From Adenophora triphylla var. japonica (lineage: Eukaryota; Streptophyta; Magnoliopsida; Asterales; Campanulaceae), in contig JAFEMH010003617.1 of assembly GCA_022495995.1 (NCBI GenBank), positions 161,501-225,500 on the forward strand: a stretch of 64,000 bases of DNA, read 5' to 3'. The notes under the pieces are model-generated. The model saw only the letters and a program-made list of their open reading frames with translations, was not told the DNA's origin and did no database searches. How positions within the stretch are numbered: position 1 is the stretch's first letter; every line of letters begins with the position of its first letter. The translations under genes were made by a program, and so were the position numbers. Of this stretch, positions 12,184 to 22,771 are shown one piece after another.

Positions 12184-12392
12184 ACCAACAACAACCAACA
12201 TCAGCAAACAGCAATAACCAACATCAGCAAACAGGCAACAACAGAAGCAATAACCAGCAAACAGCAATAACTAGCAAACATCAATAACCAACATCAGCAA
12301 CAGGCAACAACAGAAGCAATAACCAGCAAACAGCAATAACCAACATTAGCAAACAGGCAACAACAGAAGCAATAACCAACATCAGCAATAAT
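12184..12392. repeat. Degenerate tandem repeat, CAACATCAGCAAACAG type
   Basis: Variants of AGCAATAACCAACATCAGCAAACAGGCAACAACAG repeat about five times. Minus-strand ORFs here are low complexity. Confidence 0.8.
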
Positions 12393-12399
12393 GTTCAAG

Positions 12400-13740
12400 G
12401 TTTGTTTTGATATAGGTCATAATGTTCAGAATTGTGTAGAGCAAATGGTAGTGATAGAGGAAACAACAAAGTGGCATGAGCTAACTGCTCCAAGCAGTAA
12501 CAAAAGGATGTTTAAGAAACAATTACATGTCATTTGCTGAACAACTAAGGGTGCCAAAAACAGTGGAAGATCTTATATCAGGTGTGATCCTTCTATCTCA
12601 CACAGTTTGTGACACGAAATTTGGGCAACATAGCTTTTTAATGTGAGATACCTACATTCAAGGTCAGGTCCAGAATTCTTGGTAAACGGGAGCTAATTAT
12701 ACTATGCAAAATATATAGCCCTAACTCTCTCGGTTCCAAGGCCTAATTTACACACTGCTACTTAGTTAGATAACTTGAGAGCCACCCCTCTCTCACTTGA
12801 AGCTTTATGAACTTCATTATGACAACTTCTCTCTTTGAGGCAACTTAAAAGTCCATGAAAATCTTTTTAAATGGAAATTGATGATAATTTGGAACAATCT
12901 AGCACAGGAATTACATTCTATCGCGGACAAAAAGGAAAAACTAAAAGCTCCATTTGTCTATGGACATGGGTAGTACCAATTATGCTCAACATAAGGCATA
13001 ACAAATTGAAACCATGATATACCCTTTGAAGTGAACATCCAGTATAGCATGGTGATTGGTGAACACTTATTTTAACCAAGAAAATGTTACTTAGTTGAAA
13101 ACCATACAGGATCAAAATATTTAAACAAATATACAGAATAATTGACGAAACAAACATGGATTGAAAGGAGATTCAAATTACCCTTACTGGATTCATGGAG
13201 AAAAATACTGGGAAATTTATGAAAGAGCAATAATTTGGCTTAGGCAAAAACACAAACACATAGAGTGCATTATCCAAAAGGAAAATAAACATGGATTGAA
13301 GACTCGATTTTTCAATGCAATGCATACATATATTGTTCTTGAACAAATATTCGGCCTACGCACATCTAAAAAAAATCAATTTATATGAACTTTGTATACG
13401 ATAATGATAAAGAAACTTACTTGATTGATGTATACCCAGCCTTGTATTTTCAGAAGAAATTTTTGTGATTCAAGTTTGACACTGAATTATGCTTTATATA
13501 ACAGAGCTAAACGAGAGTGATAAGGGCAAATCAAGGAATTGGGTGCTTGAAGATGATTATCCGAAAGTGATTACTCAGAAAAGCGGGCGCATACCTGATT
13601 CTGAGGAACGCAATTTTCCGCGTCTTCAGGCCTCCAACCGCATACGCGATTTCGTCGGTCAAACCATGGATTCCGTTGAGTTGCCGTGATTTCCCAATTG
13701 AACGCGCGTTTGGGCCCTAAAAAATCACACCCAAACGGAC
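12400..13740. other. Likely interior and right flank of the PIF/Harbinger element, no gene seen
   Basis: No protein was recognised. The right edge may be near 13735 (TTTGGGCCCTAAAAAATC...), but no matching inverted terminus was found on the left, so the element's limits are unknown. Confidence 0.35.
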
Positions 13741-13852
13741 CCTTCCTCCACTCATTCTCTCTCCTATTTTACTATTACACTCACAACATTTTTGAAATCC
13801 TTAATTTGCGTGCCGAGAAAAAATGGTGAAGCAATTACCGGGACGGAGGGAG
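13741..13852. mobile_element. Truncated Stowaway-like MITE, right piece
   Basis: It ends GGGACGGAGGGAG before TA, the inverse Stowaway terminus. Its interior matches the left piece at 10054-10214. Confidence 0.5.
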
Positions 13853-13854
13853 TA

Positions 13855-14879
13855 TTTGTCAAGTAGTTATCTCCTTATGCCAAAATTTTATAAAAAACAC
13901 ATTTTTTTAAGTTAAGAAAAAGGGGTTTTAATTGCCAATGTTAGTGTAAAAATGTTAGTGTAAATAGTATCAGTGCATATATTATTAAGTGACAGTGTAA
14001 AAAAATCAGTATTAGTGTAAAAAAATGCAAGTTTAAATAGTTACAGTGCATGATTTATTAATTGTCAATATAAAAAAGTGTCAGTTTTAGTGTAAAAAAG
14101 TGTCAGTATTAGTGTAAAAAAAATGTCAGTGTAATAATCTTTTAAAAAATTGTTTTTTATACCAACTCTTTCCTTAATTATCGATCATCATATTTTATTT
14201 ATAATTATGATGTTATAGTTATATCATCAAATTTATTATATCATCAAATTTATTATGCACATGTGTGTGTGTGAATTACTTAAATGCCTAAAAAATAATT
14301 TTGTTACTCCTTGGAAGTCAAAAATAGACACAACTTCATGTAGGGATAGATGAGTATTTGTTTGTTGCTTTACACACCTGAATTGTAGCACTATAGTACT
14401 CTTACTCGTGCCAATGGCACGGTGATAGTATGAATTTGATCGATCCTATAAAAGTGTATAACGTATTCTGTGTTAGGGAGGATGGAGAGGTTGATTGCCT
14501 TAGTTTATGGTTAAAGTTTTATATCATCACCTGAAGCCTTGCTTGATTTGAACTTAATAGTTAAATTGATTAACACGGTGAAAGAATGCAATTTTATTTT
14601 TTAAACTACAATATTAATATTTGATTCAAGCTTTGAAAGAATTCAAAAATGTTATAAACTTTATGGGATGGAGGTTATATAAAACTAACAAAAATGTATT
14701 TCGATAAATTTTAAGCAAATTTGTTAACAGAGTGAGAACATTTTGAAAAATGTAAAAGTTCAGTGAGAACATTTGAAAAAAAATAGTTCAGTGAAAACAT
14801 TTTGAAAAATGTTATAGTTCAGTGATGAAGATATGGTTTTTGCCAAAAAAAAATAAAAAAGAAGTGAATAAAGGAAACC
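13855..14879. other. AT-rich spacer with degenerate short repeats
   Basis: Repeated variants of TCAGTATTAGTGTAAAAAA occupy about 13940-14130. Repeated GTTCAGTGARAACATTTTGAAAAATG units lie at 14735-14825. No gene seen. Confidence 0.5.
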
Positions 14880-17800
14880 GCTCACTGTCAGCCCTTAGAT
14901 TAGAGGTACTAAAAAATAATTCAAAGATTGAAATTAAAAGGAAATAAAATTGTTTAATAATAGCCATTAGCTAAAGGCGGTTATGGATTAATTTGGACCC
15001 TTTTTTATCTAAAGTCAATAGAAAGTTATTTTTGAGCTTTCTTCATTCTGTTACCCCCGCCAATACTCGCTTTTCTCATTCCTGTTAACCCCTCTCGTCC
15101 CCCACTTACTTTCCTCCTTTTTGGCAATTCTCAACCCAACTCAGTACCCTCTTCTCGATAACCTTGCCTACCCATATAATAGCAAGTAAAAAAAAGTTAT
15201 AATTCTGCGAAATAAAGGGAACGATCGGATCTACACACTTTTATTTTTAAAAAATATATTACAAAAGTAACCAAAATCGCTCACTGTCAGCCCTTAGATT
15301 AGAGTTACTAAAAAATAATTCAAAGATTGAAATTAAAAAGAAATAAAATCGTTTAATATTAGCTATTAGATAAAGGCGGTTATGAATTAATCTGGACCCT
15401 TCTTATATACTCCCTCCGTCCCACCTCACTTGACACTTATTTTCATTTTGGGCCGTCCCACCTCACTTGACACTTCTCAAAATAGCCTCCTTTTTATAAT
15501 TTTATATTCACTCTACCCCACCACTCATTCTCTCTCTTCATTTTTCACCACTCAATTTATTCAACCAACACTACTATTTACCCCACTCATTTTCTCTCTT
15601 CATTTTCTACCACACATTTCTTTTATTTTATTCTTTTTCCTTAGTTCCCGTGCCCACCTCAAGGGTGTCAAGTGAGGTGGGACGGAGGGAGTATAGTCAA
15701 TAGAAAGTTATTTTTTAGTTTTCTTCATTCTGTTACTCCCGTCAACACTCGCTTTCCTCATTTCTGTTAACCCCTCTCGTCCCCCACTTACTTTCCACTT
15801 TTTTGGCAATTCTCAACCCAACTCAGTACCCTCTTCATGATAACCTTGCCTACCCATATAATACTAAGTAAAAAAAATTATAATTCTGCGAAATAAAGGA
15901 AGCCATCGGATCTACACATTTTTATTTTTAAAAGTATATTAAAAAAGTAACCAAAATCCATGTCAGTTAATTTTATATTTATTTTTCTACAAAATTTTAT
16001 TTTTAAAAAATTAATTAATTTTATATTTATAAAAATATGTCAAAATTTGATTGAGTTAATAAAAAAAATCATATATTACAAAAGTAACCAAAATTCATGT
16101 GAGTTAATTTTATATTTATTTTATACACACTTTTATTTTTAAAAAAATAATTAATTTTATATTTATAAAACTATGTCAAAATTTGATTGAGTTAATAAAA
16201 AAACTCATATATTAAAAAATTAACCAAAATCCATGTCAGTTAATTTTATATTTATTTTTCTACACAATTTTATTTTTAAAAAATTAATTAATTTCATATT
16301 TATAAAAATATGTCAAAAATTGATTGAGTTAATAAAAAAATCATATAGTATAAAAGTAACCAAAATTCATGTCAGTTAATTTTATATTTATTTCTACAAA
16401 TTTTTATTTTTTAAAAATTAATTAATTTTATATTTATAAAAATATGTCAAAATTTGATTGAGTTAATAAAAAACTCATATATTACAAAAGTAACCAAAAT
16501 CATGTTAGTTAATTTTATATTTATTTTTCTACACACTTTTATTTTTTAAAAAATTAATTAATTTTATATTTATAAAAATAAGTCAAAACAAAAATCCATG
16601 TTAGTTAATTTTATATTTATTTTTCTACAAACTTTTATTTTTTAAAATTAATTAATTTATATTTATAAATATATGTCAAAATTTAATTGAGTTGATTTTT
16701 TCGAAATAAAGGAAGCAATCATATCTACAGACTTTTATTTTTAAAAATTATATTACAAAAGTAATCAAAATCCATGTCAGTTAATTTTATATTTAATTTT
16801 CTACACACTTTTACTTTTAAAAAATTAATTTTATATTTATTTTATAACAGTTTTCGACTGTTAGATTGGATTAATTCTGGCCGCTTTTAGTCTCTTGTCA
16901 ATAGAATTTTAGAAATCGCATAATATTAGCCGTAGAATCTTAACAGTGAAAACGAATCTAATGGTTAAAAATAAAGAGGAAAAGAAACCATTCAATGAAG
17001 ACCATTGAATCAGGTAGTTATAGGCAAATTCTGGTCACTCTTTATCCCTAGTCAATAGGCGGTTACAAAAGTAACCAAAATCCATGTTAGTTAATTTTAT
17101 ATTTATTTTTCTAGACACTTTTATTTTTAAAAAATTAATTAATTTTATATTTATAAAAATATGTCAAAATTTGATTGAGTTGATTCTGCGAAATAAAAGG
17201 AGCGATCGGGCATACACACTTTTATTTTTAAAAAGTATATTACAAAAGTAATCAAAATCCATGTCAGTTAATTTTATATTTATTTTTCTACACATTTTTA
17301 TTTTTAAAAAAATTAATTAATTTTATATTTATTTTATAACAGTTTCTGACTGTTGGATTGGATTAATTCTGGCCGCTTTTAGTCTCTTGTCAATAGAATT
17401 TTAGAAATCGCATAATATTAGCTGTAGGATCTTAACAGTGAAAACGAATCTAATGGTTAAAAATAAAGAGGAAAATAAATCATTCAATGAAGACCGTTGG
17501 ATCAGGTAGTTATAGGCAAATTCTGGTCTCTCTTTATCCCTAGTCAATAGGCGGTTACAAAAGTAACCAAAATTCAAGTTAGTTAATTTTATATTTATTT
17601 TTATATACACTTTTATTTTTAAAAAATTAATTAATTTTATATTTATAAAAATATGTCAAAATTTGATTGAGTTGATTCTGCGAAATAAAAGGAGCGATCG
17701 GACCTATACGCTTTTATTTTTAAAAAGTATATTACAAAAGTAACCAAAATCCATGTCAGTTAATTTTATATTTATTTTTCTACACACTTTTATTTTTAAA

Positions 17801-18540
17801 AAAAATTAATTAATTTTATATTTATTTTATAACAGTTTCTGACTGTTGGATTGGATTAATTCTGACCACTTTTAGTATCTTGTCAATAGGATTTTAGAAA
17901 TCGCATAATATTAGCCGTAGGATCTTAACAGTGAAAACGAATCTAATGGTTAAAAATAAAGAGGAAAAGAAACCATTCAATGAAGACCGTTGGATCAGGT
18001 AGTTATAGGCAAATTCTGGTCACTCTTTATCCCTAGTCAATAGGTGGTTACAAAAGTAACCAAAATCCATGTTAGTTAATTTTATATTTATTTTTCTACA
18101 CACTTTTATTTTTAAAAAATTAATTAATTTTATATTTATAAAAATATGTCAAAATTTGATTGAGTAATAAAAGGAATGATTGGACCTACAAACTTTTATT
18201 TTTAAAAAGTATATTACAAAAGTAACCAAAATCCATGTCAGCTAATTTTATATTTATTTTTCTACACACTTTTATTTTTAAAAAATTAATTAATTTTATA
18301 TTTATTTCATGACAGTTTTTGACTGTTGGATTGGATTAATCCTGGCCGTTTTTAGCCTCTTGTCAATAGGATTTTAGAAACCGCCTAATATTAGCCTTAG
18401 GATCTTAACAGTGAAAACGAATCTAATGGTTAAAAATAAAGAGAAAAAGAAATCATTCAATGAAGACCGTTGGATCAGGTGGTTATGGACAAATCCTGAC
18501 CACTCTTTATCCCTAGTCAATAGGCGATTATATCCGCTCT
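14880..18540. repeat. Complex AT-rich tandem array (satellite-like), about 3.7 kb
   Basis: A module containing ACCAAAATCCATGTYAG TTAATTTTATATTTATTTTTC recurs at about 15950, 16087, 16222, 16357 and 16490, a spacing near 135 bp, then more irregularly. From about 16850 a higher-order unit of roughly 480-490 bp repeats four times (starts near 16850, 17335, 17825 and 18305). Each unit includes GACTGTTGGATTGGATTAATTC and ATCCCTAGTCAATAGG blocks. The left part (14880-15400 and 15695-15940) has a related unit near 400 bp. No coding potential. Confidence 0.85.
15410..15691. mobile_element. Stowaway-like MITE inserted in the tandem array
   Basis: A 282-bp element with ends CTCCCTCCGTCCCACCTC and the exact inverse, flanked by TA at 15408-15409 and 15692-15693. 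The uninterrupted sequence in the neighbouring unit (about 15000-15015) gives the empty site. The near-perfect inverted ends suggest a fairly young insertion. Confidence 0.88.
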
Positions 18541-19215
18541 ATATTGTATATTAGATTCTATAAGGTAATTGTGATGAGGGGTATGAAGAAGATGCTTGTA
18601 ATATTGTCAGTTTTTATAGTCGGACTTCGAAGTTGTTTCTAACATTCCTAATTGACGGTTTGAATGGTATAAATCGAGATATGAACATGAATTTTGTATG
18701 GAAAATACCCAATGGATTAACCCCAAAATATAATTCATACAAGTCTCAATTACGACAAAGGCAATGGGTCTTCCCTAACTTTGCTCGTCATTTTTACTCG
18801 TCATTCCTAATATTTCGACCTGAACATATAAGAGCGAATAATAACTAAGGCATAGAAATTATAAATACCGACGAAGCATACTCTCATATATATGTCGAGT
18901 AAGGCATCCAGCAAGGCTGGTCCATGTCTCATTAAAAAACGAGGAGCTCGATACTCGGTCATCAACAAAGCAAGGAAATGGGCTTCCTTATCCTCACCTC
19001 TCTGTTCCTCGTCATCAACTCAGGCCGATCAAGAGTCATATGCGAGGAGCATGCCTTCAAGGCGCACATGCAAAATACGGTTATCTAATCCTACTCAAAT
19101 AAAAAGTGTGGTTAGTTATAATCCCACTTAAATTATAACCTACTCACACACAAATTTCTATTTAACATGGACTATAAAATTTTATGTCTATATAAACAAG
19201 TCATAATTCACATTA
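18541..19215. other. Spacer without recognised gene
   Basis: Two short plus-strand ORFs (18633-18848 and 18892-19131) are open, but neither resembles a known family. They may be remnants of an old retrotransposon. Confidence 0.4.
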
Positions 19216-19600
19216 CACTACAAGAAAACTATCTTTTAGCGACGGAAAAATTCGTCGCTAAATAGTAAAATTCCGTCGCTAAATAGCTTTACCGACGGAA
19301 AAAATCTGTCGCTAAAACCCTTGTCGCTAAATATTAACGACGGATTTTTGGGCTGTCGTTAAAGTAACGACGGATTATTCCGTCGGCAAATTAAAATATT
19401 CCGTCGCTAATATTTGAAAAAAACGACAAATTTTCCTACCACACGACCAAATTAACAACGGATGTAGCGACAAATATATCCGTCGCTAAACATTATTATT
19501 ATTATTATTTTTTTTGCTAAAAAAACATTATTATATTTTTTGTTTTTTAATACACCAAATTATCGAAGATTTTCTCGTCGGATATTTCCGTCGCTAAATT
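19216..19600 (+). mobile_element. One terminus of a CACTA (En/Spm) element
   Basis: It starts CACTACAAGAAAA, the canonical CACTA terminal inverted repeat. Dense subterminal repeats follow in both orientations: TTTAGCGACGG and CCGTCGCTAAA, about ten variants up to 19600. In this superfamily these are the transposase-binding sites. The opposite terminus (…TTTTCTTGTAGTG) and the transposase were not found, so this is a truncated end or a short deletion derivative. Confidence 0.85.
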
Positions 19601-21110
19601 GACATTATATATTAAAAAAATTATGTATATATTCCAAAATATATATTATTACATTTTTAGATATATATTTATTCTAAATATTTTTATTAAGAATAAATTA
19701 TAATGTGATAGGTTGGTTTCTATCTATGGTAATTCTTCGATTTTCTTGACATGTTATGGAAATTTTGGTACAATTTTGTGTTCATTCGAGTTGAACTGTT
19801 ATATATTGTATTGGGGAGGACATAATGTAATAGGGAAGATTATGTTAGTATTTCGATGTAATTTGAGACGTTGATATTTGAAAAGCAATGTTATTTTGGA
19901 GAAGCTAAATTAGAAGGTCAGCATTTGTTCAAGTCAAAGTCAACTACAGGCCAGGGGGTATAGTGTAACAAGAAGGAGACTTCAAGGGCTAAGATGCAAG
20001 CTGCTGGAAATTCGGATTCTCAAGGTGGAGCACGACTAGTGAAGCAATGCACGAGTCGTTCAATTGATATGCACGACTACCAAATTGAAGAACGAATCGT
20101 GGCACGAGTGAATTGGAGTATCACGACTCGTGAAGCACTGCACGAGTCGTGCAGTTGGCGTGTTCTGACGTCAGCCTTGGCAGCAGTTGTACGCGTATTG
20201 GAAGATCTTTATTATTATTTTCTCCTTTTCCTTTCCTTATTAGTTTAGGTTTATGAAAAAGTATAAGTATTGGATTTTAAGACTGAATGAGGGTTCTACG
20301 TTTTTCTGTTATTATTATTCCTTAGAGATTTCATCAATTTTCATGGAAGCTTAATTCTATTGCTTCGGATTTGAATCTTGAACCGTTTATTTAATTCAAT
20401 TGAGGTATCGATTTCTTTATTCCTTATCCCTATTCATAGTTTTACTTGTTTTAATTGATAAATCATTTCTAGGGTTTTGAGATTTGATCACCCTCTTTTC
20501 CCTTGTAATTGATTTAATGCTAGTTTAATCTTAAGTCTGTGTCAGATTAGGGTTTTTTACAAGTAGCATCTTTGAGATTTATGCACGTGTCGTGGTAAAT
20601 TAAAAAGGGGGTAAAACTAGATTTTGTTCTATTTGCAAAAGATTAGTGAAATTCTTGATCTTAATTTCTTAAAGCTTTATCAATCGATATTGTGAATCTA
20701 GATTGTGTCAGTTAGGTTTAGGTATTGATTAGGGGAATAGGTGAGTGTGTCACTGCTTATAACCATTAATACGGAAGAAATAGGGATTGAAATACATCTC
20801 GGATCAAGTGAATATGGAGGAAGGGAAAGAAATTATACCGATGATATTGAATTGATAAACGGTGACGGAAAGAAATCTGAAGTGCTTGCCTTTAATCGTT
20901 TTTACAACTTAGTTTTTAATTTCTGTTTTAGAAATTTAATTAAACTCAAACAAACCCCCAGTCTTGTCAAGTGACAATTGTGCAAATAGATAACCGTTCT
21001 TCAGTGGATCGACCCTGGACTTGTCCTAGCTGCAGTTTTTGTAGCCGAGTCTTGTCTTGGTAATTAATTTGTAGGCGTGCGACTTTAGACCTATCATAAT
21101 GTAAATCAAT
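19601..21110. other. Probable decayed retroelement-derived sequence
   Basis: No reading frame is convincing. Features are a cluster of CACGACTCGTG/CACGAGTCGTG palindromes (20029-20155) and a stretch near 20985-21100 (GGATCGACCCTGGACTTGTCC). The latter resembles sequences next to LTRs of plant retroelements. The identification is an inference from general resemblance. Confidence 0.3.
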
Positions 21111-21164
21111 TTAATCAATTTCTTAATTTTTTATTTTTAAATCAATCCCATAACTTTTTGTATT

Positions 21165-21265
21165 CTCAAATCAGTCCCTTAACATATTTTATTCTCAAAT
21201 CAGTCCCTTAACATATTTTATTCTCAAATCAGTCCATTAACATAATTTATTCTCAAATCAGTCCG
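21165..21265. repeat. Short tandem repeat, about 29-bp unit
   Basis: TATTCTCAAATCAGTCCNTTAACAT repeats four times head to tail. It is followed by a CCA run (21290-21316) and a CA run (21420-21446). Confidence 0.85.
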
Positions 21266-21319
21266 TCATGTTTCAACAATTACAATCACCAACACCACCA
21301 CCACCACCACCACCATCCA

Positions 21320-21418
21320 TCAATCCACCAATATCACTGTCAAAATAATCCAATTTTTGTGGCAAACCAGATCTACAAAACAAAAAATCAACAAAATCAC
21401 ATTTGGGGACCTCTGATC

Positions 21419-21449
<31 letters not shown>

Positions 21450-21890
21450 ACCGATTTACAGAGATTGTTAATAAGAGGTAGCCACTAGAACCAGATCTAC
21501 CTATTTTGTGGCGAAGAAGACGTTGAGGATGGCGCTTCAAACTATACCCAGATCTGTGGCGAAGGACCGGCGACAGAGAAAAGAGAAGGACCGACGGCGG
21601 AGGAGACGTTGGCGTTTCTGAGATTCTGGCATTGATTTCCAGATTCTGGCGCTCCAAATCAACGCCGGTCGGTTGGGGGGAGAGAGAAGAAGACGGCGTT
21701 GGGGTGGCCCTCGCCGGAGACGATGAAGGGGAAGTTGGAAAAAGGTTGGGAGACGGGTAGGCATTGAACGACGATTGTTTGAGAGGTGGGTTGTTTGACA
21801 GAGAGAGAAGAATGAGAGAGAGAGAGAGAGAGAGAGAAGAAGACGGTTGGGGAAAAGAATGGGAGAGAAAAATGAGAGAAAAGAATGAGG
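21320..21890 (-). other. Open but unrecognised low-complexity stretch
   Basis: Minus-strand frames here are S/P/R-rich, built from CT- and CA-rich DNA, and are continued only through the MITE to the right. I see no domain. It may be the 5' UTR or exon-1 remnant of a host gene. Confidence 0.3.
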
Positions 21891-22278
21891 TAGGGATGGC
21901 CAAATCGGACCGGAACCGAAAAATCGGACCGGAACCGAACCGGAAAAGCCCGGAATCGCCATGAACCGCCACGAAAACCGGAACCGGGATAACCAGAACC
22001 GTTTTGGATAAGGGCCGGTTAAGGTTCACATAAATGGTGAACCGGACCGGAATCGGACCGAAAATTTCTTGTTTTTCAATAATTTTTAGCTTCTTTATTC
22101 ATTATTGACCGGAACCGGACCGGAAAATTCCGGAACCGCCATGAACCACCACGAAATCCGGAACCGGGGTAACCGGAACCGTTTTGGATAAGGGCCGATT
22201 AAGGTTCACCCTTTTGCCAAACCGGAACCGGCGATTTCGAACCGGAATCGGGTCTGAAACCGGTTTTGGCCATCCCTA
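21891..22278. mobile_element. hAT-type MITE with 8-bp target duplication
   Basis: Ends TAGGGATGGCCAAA and inverse TTTGGCCATCCCTA are flanked by GAATGAGG at 21883-21890 and 22279-22286. An 8-bp duplication with a YAGGGATGGC end is typical of hAT elements. The 388-bp interior is CCGGAACCGG-rich and contains an internal duplication (about 21930-22030 against 22110-22210). No transposase. Confidence 0.9.
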
Positions 22279-22286
22279 GAATGAGG

Positions 22287-22562
22287 CGTTGTTTTTTAGG
22301 TTTTTTGAGAGGTGGGTAGGGTTTTGTTTAGTGAAAGTGAATGAATTAGGACCATTAGATTTAAAAGTGATTAATGGTGTAGATTGATTTATTGATAATC
22401 CATGTGAATATTAGAGGGCCAATCAAATAAAAATGTGTTTTTGTTTTTATGGGATGAATTTGGACCATTGGATGTGATGCATTTAATGGTGAAGATGTTG
22501 CTTGGATAATGATCCATGTGAATACTTGTATTTCTTCATGATTATAATAATTAATAAAAATA
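22287..22562. other. Spacer between the hAT MITE and truncated E0
   Basis: No gene or element recognised. E0 similarity starts abruptly at about 22563. Confidence 0.4.
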
Positions 22563-22584
22563 ATATTTCTTCAGAGCGAATGAG

Positions 22585-22655
22585 GCCGCCCGGCATGAGG
22601 TGGAGGAAAAAGAGGTCGTACGGCTTTGAATTTATTTTTACCAGTTTATTTAAAC
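22585..22655 (+). promoter_or_regulatory. aORF1 promoter of E0
   Basis: Palindromes GCCGCCCGGC (22585-22594) and GTCGTACGGC (22615-22624), 30 bp apart, precede TTATTTAAAC (22646-22655) by 21 bp. The aORF1 ATG follows at 22772. Confidence 0.55.
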
Positions 22656-22771
22656 TGAATTGGAACGGGCATTGGGCATCATTGCCGCCTGCTTGCTGCC
22701 GAGGAAGAGAGAGAGAGAGGAGAGAGAGAATTTTCAAAAATCTTTCAATTCCTTTGCTTCTATTGATCAGG

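Noticed and set aside
18892..19131. 79-codon Ser/Lys-rich ORF
   Set aside because: No recognisable domain, no promoter signals, no homologous copy in the window; kept only as spacer.
21397..22029. Minus-strand ORFs of 210 and 141 codons
   Set aside because: They run across the hAT MITE edge and consist of Ser/Pro/Arg-rich translation of CT- and CA-rich DNA; no domain.
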